Shown: positions 5,665 to 11,202 of the stretch, in pieces
Position numbering within the stretch: the stretch's first letter is position 1
How the letters are laid out: every line of letters starts with the position of its first letter
Source of the DNA: a virus
Strand: one strand, 5' to 3'
IMG/VR virus record: IMGVR_UViG_3300024430_000008
Span: 1-27,792 of that record
DNA: 27,792 nt
Notes under the pieces: model-generated
The model's input: the letters and a program-made list of their open reading frames with translations, nothing else
Told to the model about the DNA's origin: nothing
The model's database searches: none
Program-made: the position numbers and the translations under genes

Positions 5665-5819
5665 AGAAGCACCCCCACGAGAGCGGCGAAGTTGCCGCCA
5701 GCCAACACCGCCAGCGCCCAGTGGAACCAGGGGCCGCGCTTCTCAAGCCAGGCGGCGTCGCGGTCGGAGATCAGCGGGGTGTCGTCGTAGTTGGTCTTCG
5801 CAGCTTCCATGACGGTCAC
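5661..5819 (-). CDS. Small tail-anchored membrane protein
   Basis: A 52-residue frame from GTG 5819 to TGA 5661. A hydrophilic N-terminus (MEAAKTNYDDTPLISDRDAAWLEKRG) precedes one hydrophobic segment at the very C-terminus (FHWALAVLAGGNFAALVGVLL). It overlaps both neighbours by exactly 4 bases, which supports its reality despite the size. Function unknown. Confidence 0.7.
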   Translation of the reverse strand: MTVMEAAKTNYDDTPLISDRDAAWLEKRGPWFHWALAVLAGGNFAALVGVLL

Positions 5820-6100
5820 GCCTGGACCTCCGCCCGCAGCTCGCGGTTGACGGCAGCAGCGGCCTTACCCGCGGACCCGTGCTCGGCGATCAGCTCGGCG
5901 GCCTGACCGGGCAGGACAAGGCACACGATCGTGCCATCGTCGGCACCCAGATCGTCGCCTTCGATGGTCGCCCACGCTTCCATGCGCGCCTTGTAGACGG
6001 CCGGGCCGACAGTCCCATCTTCGACGAACTGGACGACAGCACCGGCGAGGCGCTGGGCGGCGGCCTTGAGGTCAGCCGCGGTGACCTTGGGGATGTTCAC
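5816..6100 (-). CDS. First gene of the middle leftward operon, unknown function
   Basis: A 94-residue protein from GTG 6100 (MNIPKVTAADLKAAAQRLAGAVVQFVEDGTVGPAVYKARMEAWATIEGDD). The frame is open to a TTG at 6136, but that codon lies in the -35-like element of the promoter described below. GATACT sits 6 bases before GTG 6100, suggesting a leaderless transcript. The fold appears mixed alpha/beta with no recognised motif. It heads a nine-gene operon in which all eight junctions are 4-base overlaps. Confidence 0.72.
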   Translation of the reverse strand: MNIPKVTAADLKAAAQRLAGAVVQFVEDGTVGPAVYKARMEAWATIEGDDLGADDGTIVCLVLPGQAAELIAEHGSAGKAAAAVNRELRAEVQA

Positions 6101-6136
6101 GCAGCCAGTATCGGCTACGCTCCCTGTGTGAAGCAA
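6101..6136 (-). promoter_or_regulatory. Promoter of the middle leftward operon
   Basis: On the minus strand TTGCTT (6131-6136), an 18-base spacer and GATACT (6107-6112) end 6 bases before GTG 6100. The layout matches the TTGCAA-18-GACACT-6-ATG arrangement before the repressor gene at 2205. It is read as a sigma-70-type promoter giving a leaderless mRNA; inferred, not measured. Confidence 0.55.
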
Positions 6137-6154
6137 CCAGAAACGGTCGGCGTG

Positions 6155-6400
6155 TCACTCCGACGGGTGACGAGTCCGCTCAGCCCAGGCGATCAGCTCG
6201 GAAGCGGTGAGGTCGAAGACAGGGGCGATGGCGGCGACGTCATCCAGGTCGAACCGGCCGGGCTCGTTGGTCTTGAACTTCCGGATGATCGAGGTGGCCG
6301 GCAGCCCGGACGCGGCGGCGAGGTCGCTGCGCTTCATGTCCCGAGCCTTCATCAGCTTCTCGATCAGAAGGCGGACGGCGTCGGAGAGCTGGTCGGTCAC
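6155..6400 (-). CDS. Second XRE-family regulator
   Basis: An 81-residue protein from GTG 6400: LSDAVRLLIEKLMKARDMKRSDLAAASGLPATSIIRKFKTNEPGRFDLDDVAAIAPVFDLTASELIAWAER. This is a single-domain Cro/CI-type HTH, with LAAASGLPATSIIRKF as the helix-turn-helix. TATGGT sits 6 bases before the GTG. It stands alone upstream of the nine-gene operon and next to the rightward GIY-YIG cassette, so it may regulate either; whether it or the 2205 protein is the true immunity repressor is open. Confidence 0.82.
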   Translation of the reverse strand: MTDQLSDAVRLLIEKLMKARDMKRSDLAAASGLPATSIIRKFKTNEPGRFDLDDVAAIAPVFDLTASELIAWAERTRHPSE

Positions 6401-6406
6401 GGCGAC

Positions 6407-6412
6407 ACCATA
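6407..6412 (-). promoter_or_regulatory. -10 element of the second XRE gene
   Basis: TATGGT on the minus strand fits TANNNT and ends 6 bases before GTG 6400, so transcription probably starts at or next to the start codon. No convincing -35 is visible. Confidence 0.45.
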
Positions 6413-6844
6413 GGGCAGGCGACCGGTTGTGGTCGCGAGACCCGAAGGCTTCACGTCGTCTACCGACTGTTCAACGCCGACGGGGATCTGCTCTACGTCG
6501 GCATGACCGGCAATCTCAGCCAGCGGCTCAGGTCCCATTCGTGGAACAAGCCGTGGTGGTCCGAGGTCGCTGCGGTCACGGAGCAGCCAGTCCCCGGCCA
6601 CTACACGGACGTGCTCAAGGTCGAGCGGCTTGCCATCGCCAAGGAGCACCCGCGCTACAACGTCCGCGACAGAGCGCCGGCTGAGCCTGTGCCGACACCG
6701 GACGGGCTGCCGCTGTTCATCGCTCTCGACAAGAGTCCCAGGGGACACGCGCAGTGGTTCTGCACCATCTGCAAGAAGGTGCTCCGCTGCTTCGATCTGG
6801 ATAGATGCCGCATCCGCCACGGCCACGTCGACGAGCTGTCGTGA
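6410..6844 (+). CDS. GIY-YIG nuclease-like protein, start unclear
   Basis: The frame encodes a GIY-YIG domain: VVYRLFNADGDLLYVGMTGNLSQRLRSH carries the two paired strands and the Arg, and LKVERLAIAKEHPRYNV carries the Glu and Asn of the family. The C-terminal WFCTICKKVLRCFDLDRC resembles a zinc knuckle. Members cut DNA in homing, repair or restriction. No ATG, GTG or TTG lies in frame between the XRE gene's start and the first conserved residue; 6410 is an in-frame ATA used here only as a provisional limit. Further canonical starts lie only antisense through the XRE gene. A lost start codon, a small indel or non-canonical initiation are all possible. The stop overlaps the next start by 4 bases. 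Confidence 0.7.
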   Translation: MGQATGCGRETRRLHVVYRLFNADGDLLYVGMTGNLSQRLRSHSWNKPWWSEVAAVTEQPVPGHYTDVLKVERLAIAKEHPRYNVRDRAPAEPVPTPDGLPLFIALDKSPRGHAQWFCTICKKVLRCFDLDRCRIRHGHVDELS

Positions 6845-7455
6845 GCATCTTCAAGCGCACCCTGTCGCAGCCCGCCGCGCCACCGTGGCAACCGCGGTGG
6901 GTCCGCCGGTTGCGGTTCACCGGCCGGGTGCTGGCGTGGTTCTGTCGCCGGTTCGGCCGGTTGTGTCGGTGGCTGGTGCGACACTCGACGGTCACGGCGA
7001 CCATCGTGGGCGGGGTTGGGCTGTGGATGACCATGTTGGCCCTGCGCACCGCACCCCGCGTCGCTCCGCTCGGACTCCTCCTCGTTGCGTGCTTGTGGTG
7101 GGTGACGTGGATGCAGTCGTTGGACGGCGGCAACCGGCCTCTCCTCGCGGCGTGGAGGCGGCTGACCTTGTACCGCAAGTGGTGGGACCCCATCTGCAAG
7201 AACGCCGGACTCAACTACGGGAACCTCGTCCCCGAGTTGCGGTCGGTGCGGGTGGATGGGGTGTTCGACGTGGTGGAGGCGCGGATGCTCGACGGGCAGC
7301 CGGCGACCCGCTGGTATGAGAAGCGGGAGTATCTGGCGGAGGCGTTCGAGGCCCGGTCCTGCACGGTGTACTCGGTCGGCGGGACCGATCGGACGGTGCT
7401 GTTGGAGTTCGCGGTCCGCCCCGGCCCGGCCGCGCCGGCCGACGGTCAGTGGTAA
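6841..7455 (+). CDS. Membrane protein resembling the N-terminus of FtsK/TraB-type translocases
   Basis: A 204-residue protein from GTG 6841, coupled to the GIY-YIG frame. A basic N-terminus is followed by two transmembrane helices (about 51-69 and 74-91). The soluble part, about 108-195, reads LYRKWWDPICKNAGL...LVPELRSVRVDGVFDVVEARMLDGQPATRWYEKREYLAEAFEARSCTVYSV...TVLLEFAV. This resembles the region between the membrane helices and the ATPase in actinobacterial conjugative FtsK/TraB proteins, but no Walker motif follows. The resemblance is from pattern recognition only. It may be a stand-alone membrane partner, an interference protein, or a decayed translocase. Confidence 0.7.
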   Translation: MSIFKRTLSQPAAPPWQPRWVRRLRFTGRVLAWFCRRFGRLCRWLVRHSTVTATIVGGVGLWMTMLALRTAPRVAPLGLLLVACLWWVTWMQSLDGGNRPLLAAWRRLTLYRKWWDPICKNAGLNYGNLVPELRSVRVDGVFDVVEARMLDGQPATRWYEKREYLAEAFEARSCTVYSVGGTDRTVLLEFAVRPGPAAPADGQW

Positions 7456-7577
7456 GCCGGCGGATGCGCCGTCGGGATTGGGTGTGGCTGCTGTTGTGGC
7501 TGGTGGTGATCCTCGCGGCCCGCTACTACCTGACGGGTGAGCCGCCGTGGCCGGCGTCGTGGCGGTGGCAGGCATGA
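7449..7577 (+). CDS. Trp-rich small membrane protein
   Basis: A 42-residue frame from GTG 7449 (overlapping the upstream TAA by 7 bases; ATG 7464 is an alternative) to TGA 7577. It has a basic start (RRMRRRD), one hydrophobic Trp-rich helix (WVWLLLWLVVILAARYYL) and a short PPWPASWRWQA tail. It is the last gene of the rightward cassette, 6 bases before the terminator stem. Function unknown. Confidence 0.6.
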   Translation: MVSRRMRRRDWVWLLLWLVVILAARYYLTGEPPWPASWRWQA

Positions 7578-7583
7578 CGAAAG

Positions 7584-7618
7584 GCCCCACCGTCTGCCGG
7601 GGACGCAGACGGTGGGGC
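7584..7618. terminator. Bidirectional terminator of converging operons
   Basis: GCCCCACCGTCTGC (7584-7597) pairs perfectly with GCAGACGGTGGGGC (7605-7618) across a 7-base loop. It lies between the rightward cassette and the converging leftward gene ending at 7635. ATTT follows on the plus strand and CTTTCG on the minus strand. Confidence 0.85.
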
Positions 7619-7634
7619 AGATTTAGGTTACGGA

Positions 7635-7898
7635 CTAAAAGGGACTTACTTTCCCGGTGCGGTGGGCGTCGGCGATGGCCCGCACCTTCGACCCTGCTTC
7701 CTTGTAGCCGGCGAGGGCGACGTGGCGGGCGACGCGCTCGAGGAGGTCGGCGTTGTGTTCGGCGAGCCAGCGGGTGTTGACGGGGTCGGCGGCGAGGAAG
7801 CGGACGAGGCGGCGGCGTTGCTCGACGGGGCCGATTTTGGGGTCGCGGTCGGTGGCGCGCCGGTTGAACTGCTGCGGTGGCGGTTCGGCGGTGGTCAC
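7635..7898 (-). CDS. Hypothetical protein, end of the late operon
   Basis: An 87-residue basic protein from GTG 7898, with AGGAG 7 bases upstream. The N-terminus is polar and proline-rich (TTAEPPPQQFNRRATDRDPKIGP); the rest is helical (EQRRRLVRFLAADPVNTRWLAEHNADLLERVARHVALAGY). No family recognised. It is the last leftward gene before the bidirectional terminator. Confidence 0.7.
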   Translation of the reverse strand: MTTAEPPPQQFNRRATDRDPKIGPVEQRRRLVRFLAADPVNTRWLAEHNADLLERVARHVALAGYKEAGSKVRAIADAHRTGKVSPF

Positions 7899-7906
7899 GA
7901 GCGCTC

Positions 7907-8380
7907 CTAGAAGATCGTGTGTGCAAGCCAGTCCAAGCCGTAGACGGCGGCACCCACGGCGGCGAGCAGGACGAGGGTGATGGCAAGAACCTTCGGTGAG
8001 TCCCTTAGCCAGCCCGGCCGGCGTGCGGGATTATTGAGGGCCGCCCAACGCACCGCCGTCCACATCAGCCAGCGGCGGACGAAACCGACGCCCTCCTCGT
8101 CCATGACGCGGCGGAAGATCCCGTCGGCATCAGAGCTGCTGACGGCGCAGTTGCCGGCCGCGAGTTGGATGCAGAAGTCGTCGTGCAGTACGGCTGCGCC
8201 GGTCCAGGTGCCGGTGGCTTGGACGAACGATTGCAGCCAGCGGGGCACTGAGGCGAAGTCTGTGACGAGGCCGTCGTGGACGGTGAAGTGATCCACGGCT
8301 CCTTGGTAGGAGAGGGGTGCGATCAGTTCCCAGTGCGTCGGGCTAACCCGCCTCACTACGAGGGGCGTCGTGAACGGCAT
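7907..8380 (-). CDS. DUF1353 protein with C-terminal membrane segment
   Basis: A 157-residue protein from ATG 8380 with a GGAGGGGG ribosome-binding site. The DUF1353 signature is clear: LVTDFASVPRWL, then AVLHDDFC, then DGIFRRVMDEEGVGFVRRWLMWTAVR. One hydrophobic helix follows near residues 128-152 (VLAITLVLLAAVGAAVYGLDWL). DUF1353 proteins are frequent in phages near lysis genes; the HD-like residues hint at a hydrolase but the activity is not established to my knowledge. Its start lies inside the end of the HNH gene (38-base overlap). Confidence 0.85.
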   Translation of the reverse strand: MPFTTPLVVRRVSPTHWELIAPLSYQGAVDHFTVHDGLVTDFASVPRWLQSFVQATGTWTGAAVLHDDFCIQLAAGNCAVSSSDADGIFRRVMDEEGVGFVRRWLMWTAVRWAALNNPARRPGWLRDSPKVLAITLVLLAAVGAAVYGLDWLAHTIF

Positions 8381-8978
8381 GCCGAGCCCCCTCCATGATC
8401 GCGGCGTACTTGATATCGGACGTGACTTGAAGATCGAAGGGCAGGCCCCTGCGCTTGGCGTTCTGCTCAGAGCCGGCAGCGCGGTGGCAGGCTAGGCACT
8501 GCCGACGACCATTCCGCAGCGCACCACTGCTCAGGTTAGGCAAGGCAAGAAGATGCCCGCGGGGGCACGTTCCCTTCCTTGTTTGCGCGTGCGTTCGGTG
8601 GGCGACCGCGTCGCGCTGATTCCCCGCCCTGGTGTCCCATCGGAGATTCGTCGAGTGGTTGTTCTCGGGGTTCCCGTCGTTATGACAGCATTCCTGGTCC
8701 GAGGGGCGTGGGCCGACGAAGGCTCTAAGGACCAGTGCGTGCACCGCCACAGGTCGCCTGTCGTCGCCTTGGCACAACGTCACGAACAGATGGCGGCGTT
8801 TCGTCATCCTGCTGGGCTTGAGAATCCGGCCTCGCATGCGGACCGGGCGCCGGCCGGTCGGTCCATCCCGACGAGTAATCATACGGTCGAGGCTGCGCAC
8901 CCGACCGTGGTCGCTCACCTCGTATAACCCTTCCCATCCGGGAACGGGTAGCCATCGTTCGGCGGTAGCATCGGACAC
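8343..8978 (-). CDS. NUMOD4/HNH homing-type endonuclease
   Basis: A 211-residue protein from GTG 8978 with AGGAG upstream. The N-terminal NUMOD4 domain (ERWLPVPGWEGLYEVSDHGRVRSL, ~8-31) is followed by an HNH domain (VHALVLRAFVGPRPSDQECCHNDGNPENNHSTNLRWDTRAGNQRDAV, ~79-125). The C-terminal CPRGHLL...CLACHR supplies two Cys pairs for a zinc site. These free-standing endonucleases nick or cut phage DNA and spread their own gene. Its last 38 bases overlap the DUF1353 start, and a hairpin precedes it, which fits insertion between lysis genes. Confidence 0.92.
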   Translation of the reverse strand: MSDATAERWLPVPGWEGLYEVSDHGRVRSLDRMITRRDGPTGRRPVRMRGRILKPSRMTKRRHLFVTLCQGDDRRPVAVHALVLRAFVGPRPSDQECCHNDGNPENNHSTNLRWDTRAGNQRDAVAHRTHAQTRKGTCPRGHLLALPNLSSGALRNGRRQCLACHRAAGSEQNAKRRGLPFDLQVTSDIKYAAIMEGARHAVHDAPRSEAG

Positions 8979-9005
8979 GTTCGGCTCCTGACCAGTCGGA
9001 CCGTG

Positions 9006-9044
9006 CCCCGGGGCCTGTGACAGCAGGTCGCCGGGGTGTTTTTG
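9006..9044 (+). terminator. Rightward-oriented hairpin with T-run upstream of the HNH gene
   Basis: CCCCGG (9006-9011) pairs with CCGGGG (9031-9036), with an inner CCTG/CAGG pairing, followed by TGTTTTTG on the plus strand. It sits in the 95-base gap between the HNH gene and the coiled-coil membrane gene, where all genes run leftward. It may terminate antisense transcription or act without a U-tail on the minus strand. The rest of the gap (8979-9005, 9045-9073) shows nothing else. Confidence 0.55.
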
Positions 9045-9073
9045 TCTAAGTGATCTTACCGGTTTACGCAGCT

Positions 9074-9592
9074 TTACCGGTCTGGATAGATGCGTTGGGT
9101 GGGGTCGGTGTCAGGTGCGGCGTGCCGGCGGGTGGTCCCGGTAATGGGTGGTGGCGGCGGAAGGATCGCCAGCCGCTCGCCGGTGTCGATGGTGCGTTTG
9201 ATGCCCCGCACCACTTCACGGGTTTCGGTGACGTCGCGAGACTGGGAATCGAGGAGTTTGCGGACGGCGTGGAGTTCGTCGCGAAGGCCGGCGTTCTCGC
9301 CGCGCAGCTTCTCGACGACGTCGAGGAAGTAGGCAAGTTGCCGCTGCATGTCTTCGAGCTGGTAGGTCGCGCGGTCTTCGCCGGTTTTGGCGCGGGCGGC
9401 GAGGAGTGCCTGTAGTTCGCGTTCTTGGCGTTCTTCGCGTCCGTGCCACCAGCGGCCGACGGCGCCGAGGATGGGGCCGAGGGCTTTGGCGACGCGTTCG
9501 GAGAACAGTTGGATGAGGACGAAGGCGGTGAAGATGCCGACGACGACGGGACCGCCGCCGGACAGGAAGCCCCAGGCTTCGGTGAAGGTCAC
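9074..9592 (-). CDS. Membrane-anchored coiled-coil protein near the lysin
   Basis: A 172-residue protein from GTG 9592 (4-base overlap with the previous stop). One N-terminal transmembrane helix (PVVVGIFTAFVLIQLFSERV, ~13-32) is followed by a long charged helix (EERQERELQALLAARAKTGEDRATYQLEDMQRQLAYFLDVVEKLRGENAGLRDELHAVRKLL), probably a coiled coil, and a proline-rich tail (PPPPPITG). The position in the lysis cluster suggests a role in holin or spanin-like function, but neither is proven. Confidence 0.78.
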   Translation of the reverse strand: MTFTEAWGFLSGGGPVVVGIFTAFVLIQLFSERVAKALGPILGAVGRWWHGREERQERELQALLAARAKTGEDRATYQLEDMQRQLAYFLDVVEKLRGENAGLRDELHAVRKLLDSQSRDVTETREVVRGIKRTIDTGERLAILPPPPPITGTTRRHAAPDTDPTQRIYPDR

Positions 9593-10188
9593 GGCGGGTC
9601 CGTGAGGCGGGCCCGGATCTTCTGCCGTTGGACGGTGCGGAGGATGGCGACACCTAGCGTGCCGTGGATGGCGGCTCCGGCGAGTTGGCCGGTGGCGGTG
9701 CGGAAGTCGTGGCCGAGGCCGTCGACGATGCCGAGGACGCCGGCGATCAGCAGGACGACGCAGAGGGTTCGGGCGGTGGCGAAGCGGGCGCGGTCGGGTG
9801 GTCGGACGCGGATGAGTGCGGCGCCGAATCCGAAGAGGAGGAGGCCGAGGATGACACGCCACCATTCGGTGACGTGGGCGGCGTCCAATAGGGCGATGCC
9901 AACGCAGAGGTAGGCGATGGCGACGCCGCAGTGTCCGACGGCGACGACGTAGCCCCAGTGGCCGGCGATGCCGATGAGGCCGGCGACGGCGGCTGCTCCG
10001 AAGAGGAGTCCCCATGCCCACATGGGTGGGGGGACGAGAGCGGTGAGTTCGCGGGGGACTGCGCCGGGTGGGGTGCGGACGTAGTCGGCGCCGCGGAGGA
10101 GGGCTTGCCCGAGGAAGACGATCTGTACGGCGAGGAGGGTGGGGACCCAGGTGCCGCGGGTGGGGTGCCAGGTGCCGCGGCGGAGCAT
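9589..10188 (-). CDS. Multi-pass membrane protein, holin candidate
   Basis: A 199-residue protein from ATG 10188, five bases after the lysin stop. Five hydrophobic segments are visible: PTLLAVQIVFLGQALL, MWAWGLLFGAAAVAGLIGIA, YVVAVGHCGVAIAYLCVGIALL, WRVILGLLLFGFGAALI and LCVVLLIAGVLGIVDGLG. It lies directly after the amidase, the usual place for actinophage holins, but five helices is more than a typical holin and no family was recognised. Holin function is an inference from position. Confidence 0.75.
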   Translation of the reverse strand: MLRRGTWHPTRGTWVPTLLAVQIVFLGQALLRGADYVRTPPGAVPRELTALVPPPMWAWGLLFGAAAVAGLIGIAGHWGYVVAVGHCGVAIAYLCVGIALLDAAHVTEWWRVILGLLLFGFGAALIRVRPPDRARFATARTLCVVLLIAGVLGIVDGLGHDFRTATGQLAGAAIHGTLGVAILRTVQRQKIRARLTDPP

Positions 10189-10193
10189 GGTTG

Positions 10194-11042
10194 TCAGGCG
10201 GCGGGTTCGCCGAGCATCAGCCGGCTCTTGCGGTCGATCTCGGTCCAGTCACCGCGGTTCACCCACAACACGAACAGGCGCCCTGCTTTGGCGGCGTCGG
10301 TGATGCCGCCGTCGGTGCCGAGGCCGGTCAACACACCGCCTGAGAGGACGCCGTAGGTGGTCTGTCCGGGGGTGAGTTCGCAGGCGAGTATCACGTCGTC
10401 GTCTCCGGTGAGGTAGGGGGTGGGGGGTGCGGGATTCGCCGCTGCGACTGTGGTGGGGGGGGCGACGAGTTGGCGGGCGCGGGCGATGATCTGCGGGATC
10501 TGCGCGATGCGCTTGGGGCCGGGACAGGACTTGCCGCGGGCCGAGGACCACAGTTCGCCGCCTGCGGTGGCGTAGCCGGGGACGCCGAGGCGGTGGTAGC
10601 CGATGCCGCGGCGGCCGGGTCTGGAGTCGGGGACCAGCTCGAGCGGGATGCCGTGCTGCTGGTGTGCCCACGCGGCGATGCGGGCGTTGGCTTCGATCTG
10701 CTGCGGGGTGAAGGGGGGGACGGCGTTGCCGTCGCCGGTGTTCCAGGGGGCGAACTGCGGGCCCATGTCGGCGTTCTCGACGGAGATGGCGCGGCTGTTG
10801 GCGGCGCCGTTGGCTTCGGCTTGGTGGGCGGTGTCCTGGTACTGGTCGATGTCCCCTGCGCCGGAGGTCATGAAGTGGGATTCGGCGCCGGTGTAGCCGC
10901 TGCTGCTGCGGAAGTAGTTGTAGGTGCCGTCGAACGACCCGACGGCGGTGTGCAGGAGCAGGAGGTCGTAGCGGGTGAGGCGGGGTTGGGTGGCCCAGTT
11001 GTCGGCGAGGGGTCGCCAGCGGGCGCCGGGCATGCGGGCCAT
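10194..11042 (-). CDS. Endolysin, N-acetylmuramoyl-L-alanine amidase (PGRP/Amidase_2 type)
   Basis: A 282-residue protein from ATG 11042, sharing one base with the preceding TGA. Residues ~20-190 show the Amidase_2/PGRP fold that cleaves the bond between MurNAc and L-Ala. Probable zinc ligands are His31 (LLLLHTAVG), His150 (IGYHRLG) and Cys173 (SCPG); other landmarks are ESHFM (~54-58) and AISVENAD (~85-92). A proline/alanine linker (~193-210) leads to a C-terminal module (DDDVILACELTPGQTTYGVLSGGVLTGLGT...) seen in actinophage lysins, possibly wall-binding. There is no signal peptide, so release depends on a holin. Confidence 0.92.
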   Translation of the reverse strand: MARMPGARWRPLADNWATQPRLTRYDLLLLHTAVGSFDGTYNYFRSSSGYTGAESHFMTSGAGDIDQYQDTAHQAEANGAANSRAISVENADMGPQFAPWNTGDGNAVPPFTPQQIEANARIAAWAHQQHGIPLELVPDSRPGRRGIGYHRLGVPGYATAGGELWSSARGKSCPGPKRIAQIPQIIARARQLVAPPTTVAAANPAPPTPYLTGDDDVILACELTPGQTTYGVLSGGVLTGLGTDGGITDAAKAGRLFVLWVNRGDWTEIDRKSRLMLGEPAA

Positions 11043-11188
11043 CAGTCGTCGTCTCGGGGTTCTTGGTCGGGGTCGGTGGGGGAGAGTTCGGCGATGGCTG
11101 CCCATTCGTCGGGGGTGAGTTTGGGGGTGTCGTTGCAGTCGTCGGGGTCGATGGGGAGCGAGTCGGGGTCGGGGGGCGGCTGCGTCAT
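11042..11188 (-). CDS. Small acidic protein between tail and lysis genes
   Basis: A 48-residue protein from ATG 11188 with GAGG upstream. It is proline- and aspartate-rich (TQPPPDPDSLPIDPDDCNDTPKLTPDEWAAIAELSPTDPDQEPRDDD), probably disordered around one short helix. Similar short acidic proteins are common in this position in actinophages. Function unknown. Confidence 0.7.
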   Translation of the reverse strand: MTQPPPDPDSLPIDPDDCNDTPKLTPDEWAAIAELSPTDPDQEPRDDD

Positions 11189-11202
11189 GGCTGGCCTCGC
11201 TG

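Noticed and set aside
5879-6409. GIY-YIG gene extended upstream through the XRE and 5816-6100 genes
   Set aside because: The extension is antisense to two well-supported genes and shows no domain; only the part from about 6410 is kept, with its start marked uncertain.
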